From NCBI GenBank assembly GCA_030704615.1, contig CM060734.1:60158042-60222041 (forward strand): a stretch of 64,000 nucleotides of DNA, given 5' to 3'. The notes beneath the pieces are model-generated. The model was not told the origin of the DNA and did no database searches. It saw only the letters and a program-made list of their open reading frames with translations. The position numbers were made by a program, and so were the translations under genes. The DNA is from Takakia lepidozioides (taxonomy: Eukaryota > Streptophyta > Takakiopsida > Takakiales > Takakiaceae). Within the stretch, counting starts at the first letter, position 1. Every line of letters begins with the position of its first letter. Shown piece by piece: positions 32,353-42,807 of the stretch.

Positions 32353-33240
32353 TTACACTTGATGCACCCTTACTTGCCTAGGTTCTCTTGCAACTGTCCT
32401 TCTGTTGTAGTAACAATTCTCAGTAGAATGGTTATCCATCTTACAGATAGTACAGTGTTTCTCCTTCATGTGGCATTCAGTGGTGGTATGGCCTTCATTC
32501 TGGCACTTTGCACACCAAACACCCTTCCTCCAATGTGTTGCAGCCTCTGTGGCATACTTCTTCAAGATTTCTTCTAATCTTTTCTCATAGTTATCCCTCT
32601 TCAACTTCTCCTTTCTCTTACTCTTCCTCTTCAGTTCTTGCTCTTCTTCTTCATCTGACTCATCCTCAGAGTCCTCATCATCCTTTTTCTCTCTCCTGAG
32701 CATTCCCAATTGCTCAATTATGTTTGCTGTTTCAAATGCCTCCTCCACTGTATTATGGGGTAACATATCCACTTTCTTCTGCAACTCTGGTCTTAGTGCA
32801 CTCACAAACCAAATCTTCTGTAAACCTGGTGCTGGTACAGCAGCCAGCTTTTTCATCATCAATTCCATCTTTTCCATATACTCCTCAACAGTTTCATGCT
32901 TCTTTTGCTTTAACTGTTGTAAACTTCCATACACTTCATCCTCAGTTTTACTTGTCCTGAACCTATTTCAGAATGTTGTATTCAAGCCATTCCAGGTTAG
33001 GAAATGATTATCAGGGAATCTTGCATACCATTCACTTGCCTTCTTGATAAGGGAACAAGGAAACAGTCTCATCTTGGCATCATCGCCATTCTCATTGTTC
33101 ACTATACACATGTGCTCAAATTGGCTAATGTGTACATCGGGATCCCCTTTTCCTGAATATATTGGAAAATATGGTTTTTCCCGTGTTGGTTGTAACGCCA
33201 TCTGTGGCCCTACCTTCTGCCCACTGACAGGTGCTGGCAC
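32353..33240 (-). pseudogene. Element B gag capsid and first two zinc knuckles
   Basis: The capsid core reads PYFPIYSGKGDPDVHISQF, LIKKASEWYARFPDNHFLTW, then after a break near 32965 KHETVEEYMEKMELMMKKL and PELQKKVDMLPH. A highly charged coil follows (DDEDSEDESDEEEEQELKRK). Knuckles are CAKCQNEGHTTTEC and CTICKMDNHSTENC. Element F carries the same region uninterrupted (49642-48809), which confirms the reading. Confidence 0.82.
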
Positions 33241-33258
33241 CCTTGCTGGTGCTGGTTC

Positions 33259-34019
33259 TTAAGGACCAGTTGTTGTTGTGGTGGATCTTCCACCCAGTGG
33301 TGGCCCCTGAGCACTTCCTGCTACTGGCCCCACGATATTCATAGTATTCCCAGCTCCAGTTGCACTACTTCCCACACTCCCTGTCCCCCCAAAGCCAGAT
33401 CCAGGCAGCCCGCCTGATCCCCCTGAGCCGACACCTTCGTTGCCATGTGATCCAAGTGCTCCACTTGATCCAGGTCCAACGGGTTGGGATGTCATGGTTG
33501 TAGTCTCAACCTCAGCTGTTGGGTCTATTTCATCATACTCTTCCTCTTCCAATTTCTTCTCTCTGTTTTCATCCTCCAAGTTCTGCCCTTGGGTTTCTTC
33601 TTCACTCATGTAACTCAACTGCAACGGTGTTGGAAGAGTCTGAACTCTCCGTTGGCTCTGCCACATCCTCTCCTCCTTCTTCACCTTCCGCTTCAGAAAC
33701 TGGAGTTCCTGCTTTTGGTGTTCCATGCCAACTCTGTCAAATCTTTTATCCAGGGATGTACCTCAGATCTTTCACCTCGTGATTGATCTTCTTCCCGTAC
33801 CAATTCCCTTAATCTTTCTTGCAAAGAAAAAGAAGGAGTGGCATCCAACTCTAGTTCTTCCGGTATGGGTGATGTACTCCTTGATCTTAATGGTGTGAGA
33901 GGTCCAGATGATTCCCCTATGTCTATTCCTCTCTCCCAAAGATATGGATAATTAGCTTTCAGATAGCTTTCTCTTTTTGCTGAATATCTCTGGAGTCTAG
34001 CTTCTCTTTCATCACTCAT
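33259..34019 (-). pseudogene. Element B gag charged and Gly-rich region
   Basis: Two overlapping frames (34019-33693 and 33726-33259) are joined by a frameshift near 33710. Text includes ESYLKANYPYLWERGIDIGE, a proline/serine stretch, LQERLRELVREEDQSRGERS, an acidic segment and a Gly/Ser/Thr-rich end. Elements E and F share it. No known domain was recognised. Confidence 0.65.
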
Positions 34020-34039
34020 GTCCCATGAATTTCATTTTT

Positions 34040-34681
34040 TTAATGTGGCAATAACCAAAACTCTCTTCTGTAATATCTCTCGTATATGCCTGGGTTTCTT
34101 TCAAGCTTCAATGCACCCTTGGCTATACTAGAAGTCTTCGTTACCATATAACCATATGGCAAACAAGTCTGGAAAGTTGTTCTTGGTGTGAGTTTGATCC
34201 ACAAAATATCCTTTGGAATCCAATTCTTTACCAGTACAAGCTCTTCATGCATATGTGTATAAACATTCACCTTTCTTTCCTCCCAGCCTTCAAACTCTAC
34301 TCTCTTAATGGATAGCAATGCTATCACATAAACCAGTGTTGGTAACCAACGTGCTCTTCCTCTACAGGCCACCTGATAAATCTTTATCACTCCTTTTTCC
34401 AGACCCCATTCAGGGTCAGCATCATGCACTCTCTTAAGAATGTTTTCTTTACAACCGTCTGGCAATTCCAAGAACCTCTGAAAGAATCGTTTGGACAATC
34501 TTTCCTTCTCAGTTTCACAAGGAATTTGATTCACATCAAATTCTTTAATTCTCCAACCACCATGATCCCACCAGATGCCTGTCACATCTGGTTGTTCATG
34601 ACCCAGTTCCCCAGTATGGTCGCCAAATGTCGCGCGGCTTTTACTCACCCATCCCTTCGCTATCCGAGGGGGAAACTCCAA
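34040..34681 (-). CDS. Element B N-terminal gag frame, beginning inside the LTR
   Basis: A 213-codon frame crosses the end of the LTR and the primer-binding site (ATFGDHTGELG is encoded by the PBS) and runs on to REFWLLPH. The middle is rich in aromatic and charged residues (IWWDHGGWRIKEFDVNQIP, RRYYRREFW-type end). The matching frame in element E starts with an ATG 28 codons inside the LTR. It was not recognised as a known matrix or gag domain. Confidence 0.6.
   Translation of the reverse strand: MEFPPRIAKGWVSKSRATFGDHTGELGHEQPDVTGIWWDHGGWRIKEFDVNQIPCETEKERLSKRFFQRFLELPDGCKENILKRVHDADPEWGLEKGVIKIYQVACRGRARWLPTLVYVIALLSIKRVEFEGWEERKVNVYTHMHEELVLVKNWIPKDILWIKLTPRTTFQTCLPYGYMVTKTSSIAKGALKLERNPGIYERYYRREFWLLPH
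34608..34625 (-). other. Primer-binding-site-like sequence of element B
   Basis: Two bases after the LTR end the minus strand reads TGGCGACCATACTGGGGA, the position and TGG start of a tRNA primer site. The identical 18-mer occurs in elements E (45244-45261) and F (47107-47124). Confidence 0.7.
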
Positions 34682-35548
34682 GATAGAAGAGTTGGATATC
34701 TCTAAGCACTCAGCCCGCGCAGAACAATCAGTTATGACCTGCAGCTAGCGAATCATGGTTGGGTTTCCAATTTATATTCCTTCTTGCTTTCATATTCTCA
34801 GTTCTTCTTTATCATGTATACTTAAGCGTCAGATTACTCCTTTGACTCTCTGATTCCATTCATTCCACAGCTTCACTCAAGTCTCTCTACACAGTGTGAT
34901 TATATCGGATAAGAATCAGATTAAGGATAATCAGATAACATGTCGATGCCACAGTGTCTCTGATCTACCTTCCTATGTAATCCTACAGCTTGTACTAACT
35001 AAGTCGCCATCGTCTCTTTCTCCTCTCTGCTGTGATATCCTCCGTCCGCCTTCCGTGATGTCCAAGAAGTGATGATCCCCCTTCCCAGTCCTCGCTCCTG
35101 GCTTTATCTTCCTACCCGTTGTTCTAACCGTTTCCCTCACTAACCGTCATCCGTGAACTAACACGTTCCATTCGCAGATGTTGTTCCCCACAGTCGTTCC
35201 CTGTCCTGCTATCCGTTCCCTATGGTCGTGACAGCTGTGTCAAGCTGTGACTGGCTGTGTGAAACTGTGACGGGCTGTGACTGGTTGTGCGACTGTGTTG
35301 GCTGTGCGAAGTTGTGACGGGCTATGTTGGCTGTGACTGGCTGTGTTGGCTGTGCGAAGCTGTGATGGGCTGTGTTGGACTGTGACGGGCTGTGACGGGT
35401 TGTGATGGACTGTGTTGGGCTGTGTATCTCCCCCCCTAAAGCCTGTTGCTGTCACCCCTAAGGCTCCTATTGGTCTCAGTCTGTGTAAAAATTAAGGGTA
35501 CCCCACAGATCCCGTAAAAGCGTCGAAGTCCCAAGCAGTCCTCTAACA
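34628..35548 (-). repeat. 5' LTR of element B (921 bp)
   Basis: On the minus strand it begins TGTTAGAGGACTGC and ends GCGCGACA. Inside, at about 35226-35425, runs of GGCTGTGACGGGCTGTG are iterated. The LTR matches those of E and F along its length, including the conserved AAGGGTACCC near its start. Confidence 0.85.
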
Positions 35549-36670
35549 CTTTGTCCCCACTCATTTCTCCTACTGACAATGTAACATCAGGTCCATCCAT
35601 CTCCACCCTATCCTGGTTTGAAGTCCAGAGTCTCCATTCCATTTCTCAAAAGCTTTTTCCCTTCCTCACATTTCTCTCTCTCTCTCTCTTTCTATTCAAG
35701 AGTCAGTCCCAAAATTTCACAATACGATTTCTAAGTGCCAAAAAAAAGAAGCCGTCAATCTACGAACTTATCTGTCTTATACTCCAGAGAAGCAGTGGGT
35801 CTGCCTGCCAAGATGGCACCTCGCCATCTCCGTCAGCAGCCACATTAACTTCTTTTCTTGTCTTGATTCCAGTGTTTATCATGCCATGACGGCTCTGCTT
35901 CAGCCTATGGCAACATCCCTGTGGCTTGCCAACTAATTACCCTATCCTTCTATATGTGCCATTCTTCCCTAAGAATTGATATGGTCCTATAGCAAGAAGA
36001 CATAAAGCATCTATAAGCCTTTAATTACAGATAACCTGAGTTGCCATTCACACAAGCCAGCACTTCACATGCTTGGCAGCTGTTGAGCCGCTCTATCCCC
36101 TCCATTGATTGTGCCCACAACTCCACTTCCCTGTTCTCTGGCAGCTGGTTGTTTTCCTTGCATGCTCATCCTCTCATAACTGTGTTCTTCAAGGCAAATG
36201 GCGGCTCAGGTGGTGCACCGCTCTCCTTGCCTGTTCATCCTTCAAAAACTGATCATTACCCTGAAGAAGGCGGCACCGCTTCTCTTGTTGCACAGAATAC
36301 CAAGTAGAAGCCTTTAACACTTCTCCTTAAAGCAAGCTAGAATCCCCTAGTGTAGGAGCACTTTCCTGAGACAGACTGCCCTGCCAATACCACTGCTTGC
36401 AGCAGTTGCTAAGAGTTGCCCGTCATCTTCCTCTTCGTCTTCCTCAACCCACGTTTCTAGGGTAAACGTCTGCAATGAAAGACATTCATCCTAAGGATGA
36501 AAATACGCATGGTCATGACTTAGCCACTTTTTATCTTGGCAAAGCAATATCATAGTGTGCCCATGAAATTACCTGTAGGCATGGATAATTCCCTCCCGTT
36601 ATTTGGCACAAGGCACTCCCTTTGCAGAATCTTGATGGCAAAATAAAATTTAATGTTACTCCCCTGCATT
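35549..36670. other. Spacer between elements B and E
   Basis: Low coding potential, with a CT-rich run near 35670-35690 and no recognised domain. The right end may belong to the same element type as the fragment starting at 36675. Confidence 0.4.
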
Positions 36671-36674
36671 CACA

Positions 36675-37263
36675 CTACACCAGTGGATCCGCCACTACAG
36701 TCATACCCCGCTTCTGTCTCTTAGACTGGTGTTGCCCTGCCAGTCCACCCTCACTATATGAAGAGCCCTGCTCTTCAATTGCAGTGGTTACTGCCTCAAA
36801 CACTCCCATCTCCTTACGTTCCCGAGTATCAAGTATGCAAGAGTCAAGAATGATTTGGGCAATGACTGGACCAGACACAATGATCGGAGACTTAGCAGCA
36901 GTGCCCTGTAACCTCTTCATCTCGTCCACCAGACCTTTGTATATTAAGTCCGCCCAAGCTACATCCTCTCCCCTCAAAGCTTTCAGGATCTCCTCTGTGA
37001 ATGACCTGCTCAAATATTGTTGGTTCTGTTTCATGGCAAAACAGAATGTTCAATATTTGGCCAACTTCTTTGAGCCCTGGTACTCGGCTTTGGTACAAGC
37101 GTAACCTTGAGACTTAAAGAAACTCCCTTCTTGGAACAAATTCCCTATCTGCAATCTTGCCCTGTGCTCATCCACATCCACATGACCTGATGGCAAATCA
37201 AACAATTGCTGCAGGTAGTGGGGAGTAATTTCTATATCTACTCCCCTCACCTGGGTAACTCCC
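36675..37263 (-). pseudogene. Fragment of the element E 3' ORF region, target of the E insertion
   Basis: About 580 bases are nearly identical to 40940-41525 within element E (frames with SRSFTEEILKALRGEDVAWA and QYLQQLFDLPSG-type text). It is interrupted exactly at the left end of the E LTR, within RTGVTQVRG-coding sequence. It is a remnant of another copy into which E, or its LTR, inserted. Confidence 0.75.
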
Positions 37264-38137
37264 TGTCGAGCGGCTTTTACTCACCCATCCCTTTGCTATC
37301 CGAGGTGGAAACTCCAAGATAGAAGAGTTGGATATCTCTAAGTACTCAGCCCGCTCAGAACATTTTGTCATGACCTGCAGCTAGTGAATCATGGTTGTGC
37401 TTCCTATTTGCATTCCTTCTTGCATTCATGTTATCAATTTACCTTACCGTGTATACTGAAGCATCAGATTGCTTCAGTATCTACTAAGTTCCAGTTAATC
37501 ATGCATTCATTCCACAGCTTCATTCCTGTCTCTCTACACAGTGTGATTGTATCGAATAAGTATCAGATTATGATTTATCAGGTATCAAGCCAATGCCATG
37601 GTGACTCTAATCTGCCCTACAGTATCACTACAGCTTTGCATGTAACAAACATCTACTGTTCATCTTTCCTCCTTCTCCGTGCTCTCGTTCTTACTCTCCG
37701 CCTGATCTCCTCCCATGCATGACCAAGAAGCGCTCCCGTGAAGTGATCCCCTTCCCATTGCCGCTCCCTTAATCTACCCACAAGCTGTTCTAACCACCTA
37801 ACTAACTAACCGTCACCCCTGAAGTAACACGTTCCCTCTGTAGATGTCGTTCCCTCACAGTCGTTCCTTGTCAATGATAACTGTTCCCTATGTACTGTGA
37901 CAGACTGTGTAAAGTTGTGTCGGGCTGTGACTGGCTGTGACGGGCTGTGTTTGGCTGTGTCAAGCTCTGTCGGGCTGTGACTGGCTGTGTCCGGCTGTGC
38001 GAAGCTGTGTCGGGCTGTGACTGGCTAAAGCCTGTTGTTGCCACCCCTGATGCTTCTGTTGGTCTCAGTCTGCGCAAAAATTAAGGGTACCCCACAGAAC
38101 CCGTAAAAGCGTTAAAGTCCCAAGCAGCCCTCTAACA
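37264..38137 (-). repeat. 3' LTR of element E (874 bp)
   Basis: It starts TGTTAGAGGGCTGC and ends CGCTCGACA on the minus strand. The GGCTGTGACTGGCTGTG iterations lie at about 37897-38030. It is about 110 bases shorter than the 5' LTR, chiefly by fewer iterations. Confidence 0.85.
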
Positions 38138-38160
38138 TTACCCCTCCCCCTCTCAAAAAG
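38138..38160 (-). other. Polypurine tract of element E
   Basis: On the minus strand GAGAGGGGGAGGGGTAA ends directly at the 3' LTR start, as required for plus-strand priming. Confidence 0.7.
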
Positions 38161-38379
38161 CCGTGTCCTCACGGTTTACTGTTTGGGATCAGCAAACCTT
38201 TGTGAGCGAGCACCCTTCTGTCGGTGAGAGTCGCGTGAAGGACTCCGCGTGCGAGCCCGAGGCCTGTCACTGGCGGATGGAGAAGATTGAGCACTACCTG
38301 GAAATGTCAAACACTCCTTTGGCTGATAACGAGGTAATCGCTCAGGCATAGGAGATCCCCGTCGTTTCTTCTCTGCCAT

Positions 38380-39477
38380 CTAAAGTGCATAGTCCTCTGC
38401 CATCTCAAAAGAGTCCTCTGAAGAAACAGTAATATCAGAATCCTCGTCCCCCCTTAGGTGTTTTAATGGCCGAACTTTAAGTGGAATCCTGTGTGGCATA
38501 CAATGTGGTCCCACCATGTCTGGAAGTTTAAACTGTACAACTTGCTGTAAGCGCTTACAAGCAAAATTAGTGAACGTCTTGAACTCCTTATCCGTATAGG
38601 TAAGAGGTGTGCCAATGACTTTGGAACAGTGTAAGTATTTCCAGGCTTCATGTCCCTTAAAGAAAATATCCTCAAGGCCGAATTTCTGTGTTGACAAATT
38701 GTTCCAAGCCGAATGAAACCATGAACGAAGTTGGGAATCCTTCTGCATCATAACTTTTGCATCATATAGGTACATATGAGGTGGCACTGAAGGTAAGACC
38801 CAATGATCCCCACTGGAATAACTCAGAAATCGGGATTGCATCCTCTGCTGCTCAATGTGATAACGTGCCAGGAAACAAACAACATAGTATAATCCACAGC
38901 CCATGACAATACTAGATACCTCCTTGGTCTTGGTATAAATGTACCCATGTACAACCTGGAAGGCAATTAATTCCTTCAGCATGGTACCTGCCTCAGACCA
39001 ATACCTCGCAAAGTGATGATCCTCGATGGGTCGATTGTTCGGAAGAACCTTAGTCCGAGTTGCCACTGGCAACCACATGCGCATGATCTGGTAGTAATGT
39101 GCCAACGACTGCGGAGGACTAAATTCCTTCCAAGCCAAATCCAACACAATGGGAATTTGGTTGAAGGGCATAATCATAGCCCAACTGTACTCCCGTGCAA
39201 CAGGAGTCCTAGGTGGGTTAAAAGCAGCATCCCCCCATACCTCAGGCTGTGGTGTGGCTGTAGTCACAACAGGGTCAGCTACCTGCACAGCTGTCTGCTG
39301 TGGTATTGGTACCACTGGCTCTTCTACCACTGGCATCTCCTGCACCCCCTGCGAAGAAGATTGAAAAATTAGAGTCCTCGCCTGTAAATAAGTAGTCATC
39401 AGCTGCTCCTCACGAACAAAGACTCTCTTGTCAATATTTGAACTCAGGTCATCCACTTGAGTCTGCAGGCCTTCCAC
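38380..39477 (-). CDS. Element E 3' ORF region, C-terminal segment (unidentified)
   Basis: A 365-codon open frame of unknown function. It begins with a possible coiled coil (LQTQVDDLSSNIDKRVFVRE), has a Val/Pro/Gln-rich linker, and then a globular-looking, aromatic-rich part (EYSWAMIMPFNQIPIVLDL, FHSAWNNLSTQKFGLEDIFF) and an acidic end. No polymerase, envelope or nuclease motif was seen. It lies between integrase and the 3' LTR in sense orientation, the position of the additional ORFs of Athila/Tat-type elements. Confidence 0.6.
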   Translation of the reverse strand: MEGLQTQVDDLSSNIDKRVFVREEQLMTTYLQARTLIFQSSSQGVQEMPVVEEPVVPIPQQTAVQVADPVVTTATPQPEVWGDAAFNPPRTPVAREYSWAMIMPFNQIPIVLDLAWKEFSPPQSLAHYYQIMRMWLPVATRTKVLPNNRPIEDHHFARYWSEAGTMLKELIAFQVVHGYIYTKTKEVSSIVMGCGLYYVVCFLARYHIEQQRMQSRFLSYSSGDHWVLPSVPPHMYLYDAKVMMQKDSQLRSWFHSAWNNLSTQKFGLEDIFFKGHEAWKYLHCSKVIGTPLTYTDKEFKTFTNFACKRLQQVVQFKLPDMVGPHCMPHRIPLKVRPLKHLRGDEDSDITVSSEDSFEMAEDYAL

Positions 39478-39483
39478 ATCCTC

Positions 39484-40606
39484 CTATAGCTCCGCTATTC
39501 TACTATAGACATTGTCTATAGTAGTTGTGGCAATGTTCTGCACTTGCAATCTGAGCTCATTCATCTCACCCTGGGTGAGCTTCTGTGGTGCTTTGCCTTC
39601 TACCGGCCCTTGAGCTAACCAGACTTGCATAAGGTGGTTATCCACCAAGTCGCGTGTGGCACCCCTGAGAGTCTGCTCCTCCGTGAGTCTGTACACATTT
39701 AACTGCTGTTGTAAAGCCTCCATGCGCTTTGCATGAGGTTCAACCAGACCCGCATAGGCAGCAGCCAGATTATTGGCTTCCTTCCAAGCCTTGTTAGCCA
39801 CAGAGAGTCCATGTTTGTTGCAACTCCAGGATGTACCTCTCCTGGTCAGCCTCAACCTGTCTGTATTGTTTGAAAGTATTTTCATTGCGACAGATTGTAT
39901 TCTTCATATCAACAATGAGTTTCGCTTGCTTTATTATCTCAGCTTCTGCCTTCATACATCTCTCCCCTTGTCTGTTAACTTTTAATGAAGTTTGCTCGAG
40001 AGTAGTTGTGAGTGTAGCACATTGTATGGTCATCTTCTCATGTACTGCCTCCAACTCAGTATGTAGTACATTCACCTCTTGCAATTTGCCCTCATGCTTC
40101 ACCTGCAATTGGTATAATTGTTGCTTATGTGCTTCATGTAACTGGTCCTGCTGGAGGCCTGCTTCAATCAAATGTCCCTTGGCCAACTGCAAAGCAGCCT
40201 TTGTGTCCTCCAATTCTTGCTGTAACTTGAGATTGACCTCCTCATCTACCTTGTTAGCACACTCAGTGGCAATTCGAGCCTCAAACTCCTTCCTGAGTTC
40301 CTCCCTCAAAGCTGCCAATTGGGTAGATGGAACATGGGATTTCAGATAAGTACCCAACAAATTAAGTGTCATGCTTATGGAACTCATAAGCATGGCCTGT
40401 TGAGGGTCATCATGGTGAACTTGCTGCTGTTCTCCCTGATCCTCCAGAGTGTGATGCCTCACCAACCATTCAGGCCATTGCCCCACCAGATTCTCTTCCT
40501 GAACCACCTCTTCCTCCACAGGTGTTGCAGTGTCCTTATATTCTACCCCTAGTACCTCCGTCACAGGTGTGGGTATTACATGCACAGCAGGGTTTTCCCT
40601 GGACAA
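39484..40606 (-). CDS. Element E 3' ORF region, coiled-coil segment (two overlapping frames)
   Basis: The frame 40606-39794 (270 codons) is dominated by a long predicted coiled coil (LQQELEDTKAALQLAKGHL, QLYQLQVKHEGKLQEVNVL). The frame 39885-39484 continues it (EANNLAAAYAGLVEPHAKRM, LTEEQTLRGATRDLVDN) after a frameshift near 39830. With the frames on either side this was probably one large protein. Function unknown. Confidence 0.6.
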
Positions 40607-40673
40607 GTGCTACACCTCTGGAACCACTGATTCCCTTACCAAGCCAGAGTTTTCAAAGAGAAGGTCACCCTTC

Positions 40674-42004
40674 TCAATTTCGGCCACGACCTGCTCTGTA
40701 GTAAGAATGTCCAACCCTTCTCCGTCTAGAGCAATTGGGGGGTGGTGACACAACATGTTCTAACTGTGGAACCTCTAAAACAACTGAGCCAACTGGCTGT
40801 GGTGGCTGTGGTATCGAAGTGACTTCCTCTTCCCTCTCCGAAGGCCGTGCTTCCAACAATAACAGCTCTCTCTGTTGCTGTGCCCCATCCTGCACAAGAG
40901 CTTGGGAAACATCATCTTGCGGTTTCCGTGAAGCCAGTGGATCCGCCACTACAGTCAAACCCCGCTTCTGTCTTTTAGACTGGTGTTGCCCTGCCAGTCC
41001 ACCCTCACTATATGAAGAGCCCTGCTCTTCAATTGCAGTGGTTACTGCCTCAAACAATCTCATCTCCTTACGTTCCCGAGTATCAAGTATGCAAGAGTCA
41101 AGAATGATTTGGGCAATGACTGGACCAGACACAATGATCGGAGACTTAGCAGCAGTGCCCTGTAACCTCTTCATCTCGTCCACCAGACCATTGTACATTA
41201 AGTCCGCCCAAGCTACATCCTCTCCCCTCAAAGCTTTCAGGATCTCCTCTGTGAATGACCTGCTCAAATATTGTTGGTTCTGTTTCATGGCAAACAGAAC
41301 GTTCAATATTTGGCCAACTTCTCTGAGCCCTGGGTACTCGGCTTTGGTACAAGCGTAACCTTGAGTCTTAAAGAAACTCCCCTTCTTGGAACAAATTCCC
41401 TATTTGCAATCTTGCCCTGTGCTCATCCACATCCACATGACCTGATGGCAAATCAAACAATTGCTGCAGGTACTGGGGAGTAATTTCTATATCTACTCCC
41501 CTCACCTGGGTAACTCCCGTCCGAGGCTCAAAGTTCTGAAGGAATTGAATCAAAAAACTGCCGATGATGCAAGGACCAGTCCTTGCGTAGCGGCCCCTCC
41601 AATTGCAACTCCCTTAGCAGCTGCACTGCCTGCGGTACTGCAATTGTTTGCTTCTGCAGAATCGTGGTGCTCTTCACCCACATATCCTCCATTCCCCTCA
41701 CTCTCTTCATTCTAGACAAACAAAAAGGTTTTGTTTGAAACAGCTGAAGGAAAGCTTGCAGGGCACAGAGCATGAAGATATGGTTGGCACAGAATGGAAC
41801 AGGTAAGTGCGTGTAAGCTTGTGGGGCTTGCAAGTATCGAGTGAGAGAAAATGTACTCTCAATTCGTCCGTCCTTGCGCCGCTGCGTAAGAAGTAAAGCA
41901 AGTGTGTAATCCGTTACATCCGCCATAGCTACAAAGCTAGTGCTTTGATTGCCCCTTCCGTCGAGACACTGGCTATTCGGAGCCACCTCGACTCTTCCGC
42001 TCAT
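40674..42004 (-). pseudogene. Element E 3' ORF region, middle segment
   Basis: Frames 42004-41528, 41553-41368 and 41306-40674 follow one another with shifts near 41540 and 41330. Text such as DYTLALLLTQRRKDGRIEST, HLPVPFCANHIFMLCALQAF and VTQVRGVDIEITPQYLQQLF looks like a globular plant-transposon protein domain. The duplicate at 36675-37250 shows that it is a shared part of the family. Not identified. Confidence 0.55.
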
Positions 42005-42010
42005 AACACT

Positions 42011-42520
42011 TTATATTTCTTGTTCTTGCTTCTTGGAGGAAACCACCTGCACGTAATTCGCACTCCTGATTGGCTGTTGCCTATTTAGGTAACTTCTTAA
42101 TTCCAGCCCCCTCCATGGACATTCCCACCTGGAATGTCCAGTAGGACAACACATGTGGCATAGGTCCCTCTTTTCTGTACTCGGAAAGGGTTCCATTACC
42201 CTTACTCTGAATGCATTAATGGGCCCACAATTAGTATTAGCTGCTGTACCGGGTAGGTATTTTGACGGCCCTATTTGTCCTCTTGCATGATGAGACCCAC
42301 TTTTGCAATCGATGCAGTGCAGTGTGCTTTGCCTTAGTAGCCACGTGTCCGTTTCTAGACATGCCCCCGACTTCCTCTCTCCGCGTGGCATATTCTCCAA
42401 GTTTGACTTCCAAACTTCTTCTTCACTTGATGGCCACTTTTCTGACGTTAATTTGCGTCCACCTGTCACTGACTCTATGGACTGTGTAACCTGCATGGGC
42501 TGTGTTGGGCTGTGTGACAC
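42011..42520 (-). CDS. Element E 3' ORF region, segment with a CCHC zinc knuckle
   Basis: A 169-codon frame contains CHMCCPTGHSRWEC, a perfect CX2CX4HX4C knuckle, followed by PWRGLELRSYLNRQ. Upstream it overlaps the GGCTGTG iterations (around 42485-42580). A nucleic-acid-binding knuckle after integrase is unusual for a gypsy element. Confidence 0.6.
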   Translation of the reverse strand: MSHSPTQPMQVTQSIESVTGGRKLTSEKWPSSEEEVWKSNLENMPRGERKSGACLETDTWLLRQSTLHCIDCKSGSHHARGQIGPSKYLPGTAANTNCGPINAFRVRVMEPFPSTEKRDLCHMCCPTGHSRWECPWRGLELRSYLNRQQPIRSANYVQVVSSKKQEQEI

Positions 42521-42804
42521 TGTGATGGGTTGTGATAAGCTGTGTCACGCTGTGATGGGCTGTGATAGCTATGCGAACACCTGTACTTCCCGCCCTGGTC
42601 ATATACGCTCGACTTAGCGACAAGTGCTCCATACTCCGTTGGTATCACTGGCGCAGCCCATGACTGTTTTTGCGTTTCAACATGCAAATCGTGCTGCAAT
42701 GGTTTGTCATGGATACCACTGTACCCCTTCAACTTATTGGCATTGACTCTTCCCATCATCTCTTTGTTAATGGTTTGTAACATGGCGGTGTTGTTATCAT
42801 ACAT
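42475..42804 (-). CDS. Element E end of integrase / post-integrase linker
   Basis: The first ~70 residues (YDNNTAMLQTINKEMMGRVN and a KLKGYSGIHD segment) continue the integrase C-terminus after the TAG at about 42808. The end (CSHSYHSPSQRDTAYHNPSQ) is encoded by the GGCTGTG-type repeat and is probably not functional protein. Confidence 0.5.
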   Translation of the reverse strand: MYDNNTAMLQTINKEMMGRVNANKLKGYSGIHDKPLQHDLHVETQKQSWAAPVIPTEYGALVAKSSVYDQGGKYRCSHSYHSPSQRDTAYHNPSQCHTAQHSPCRLHSP

Positions 42805-42807
42805 CTT

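Larger units (their letters stand above)
29733..35548 (-). mobile_element. Element B: gypsy-type LTR retrotransposon, truncated in RNase H
   Basis: In minus sense it has a 5' LTR (35548-34628), a primer-binding-site-like sequence, gag with three CCHC knuckles, a protease with DGGSG, reverse transcriptase and the first part of RNase H. It then ends abruptly at the foreign LTR end at 29732. Integrase and 3' LTR are missing from this copy. The coding region is split by several stops, mostly TAG. Long spacers between gag, protease and RT and the TGGCGACC primer site recall the Tat/Ogre side of the gypsy group; that placement is inference. Confidence 0.88.

Noticed and set aside
38380-42520. Envelope-like gene in element E
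   Set aside because: No signal peptide, transmembrane anchor or furin-like site is evident. The coiled coil alone does not support an envelope.
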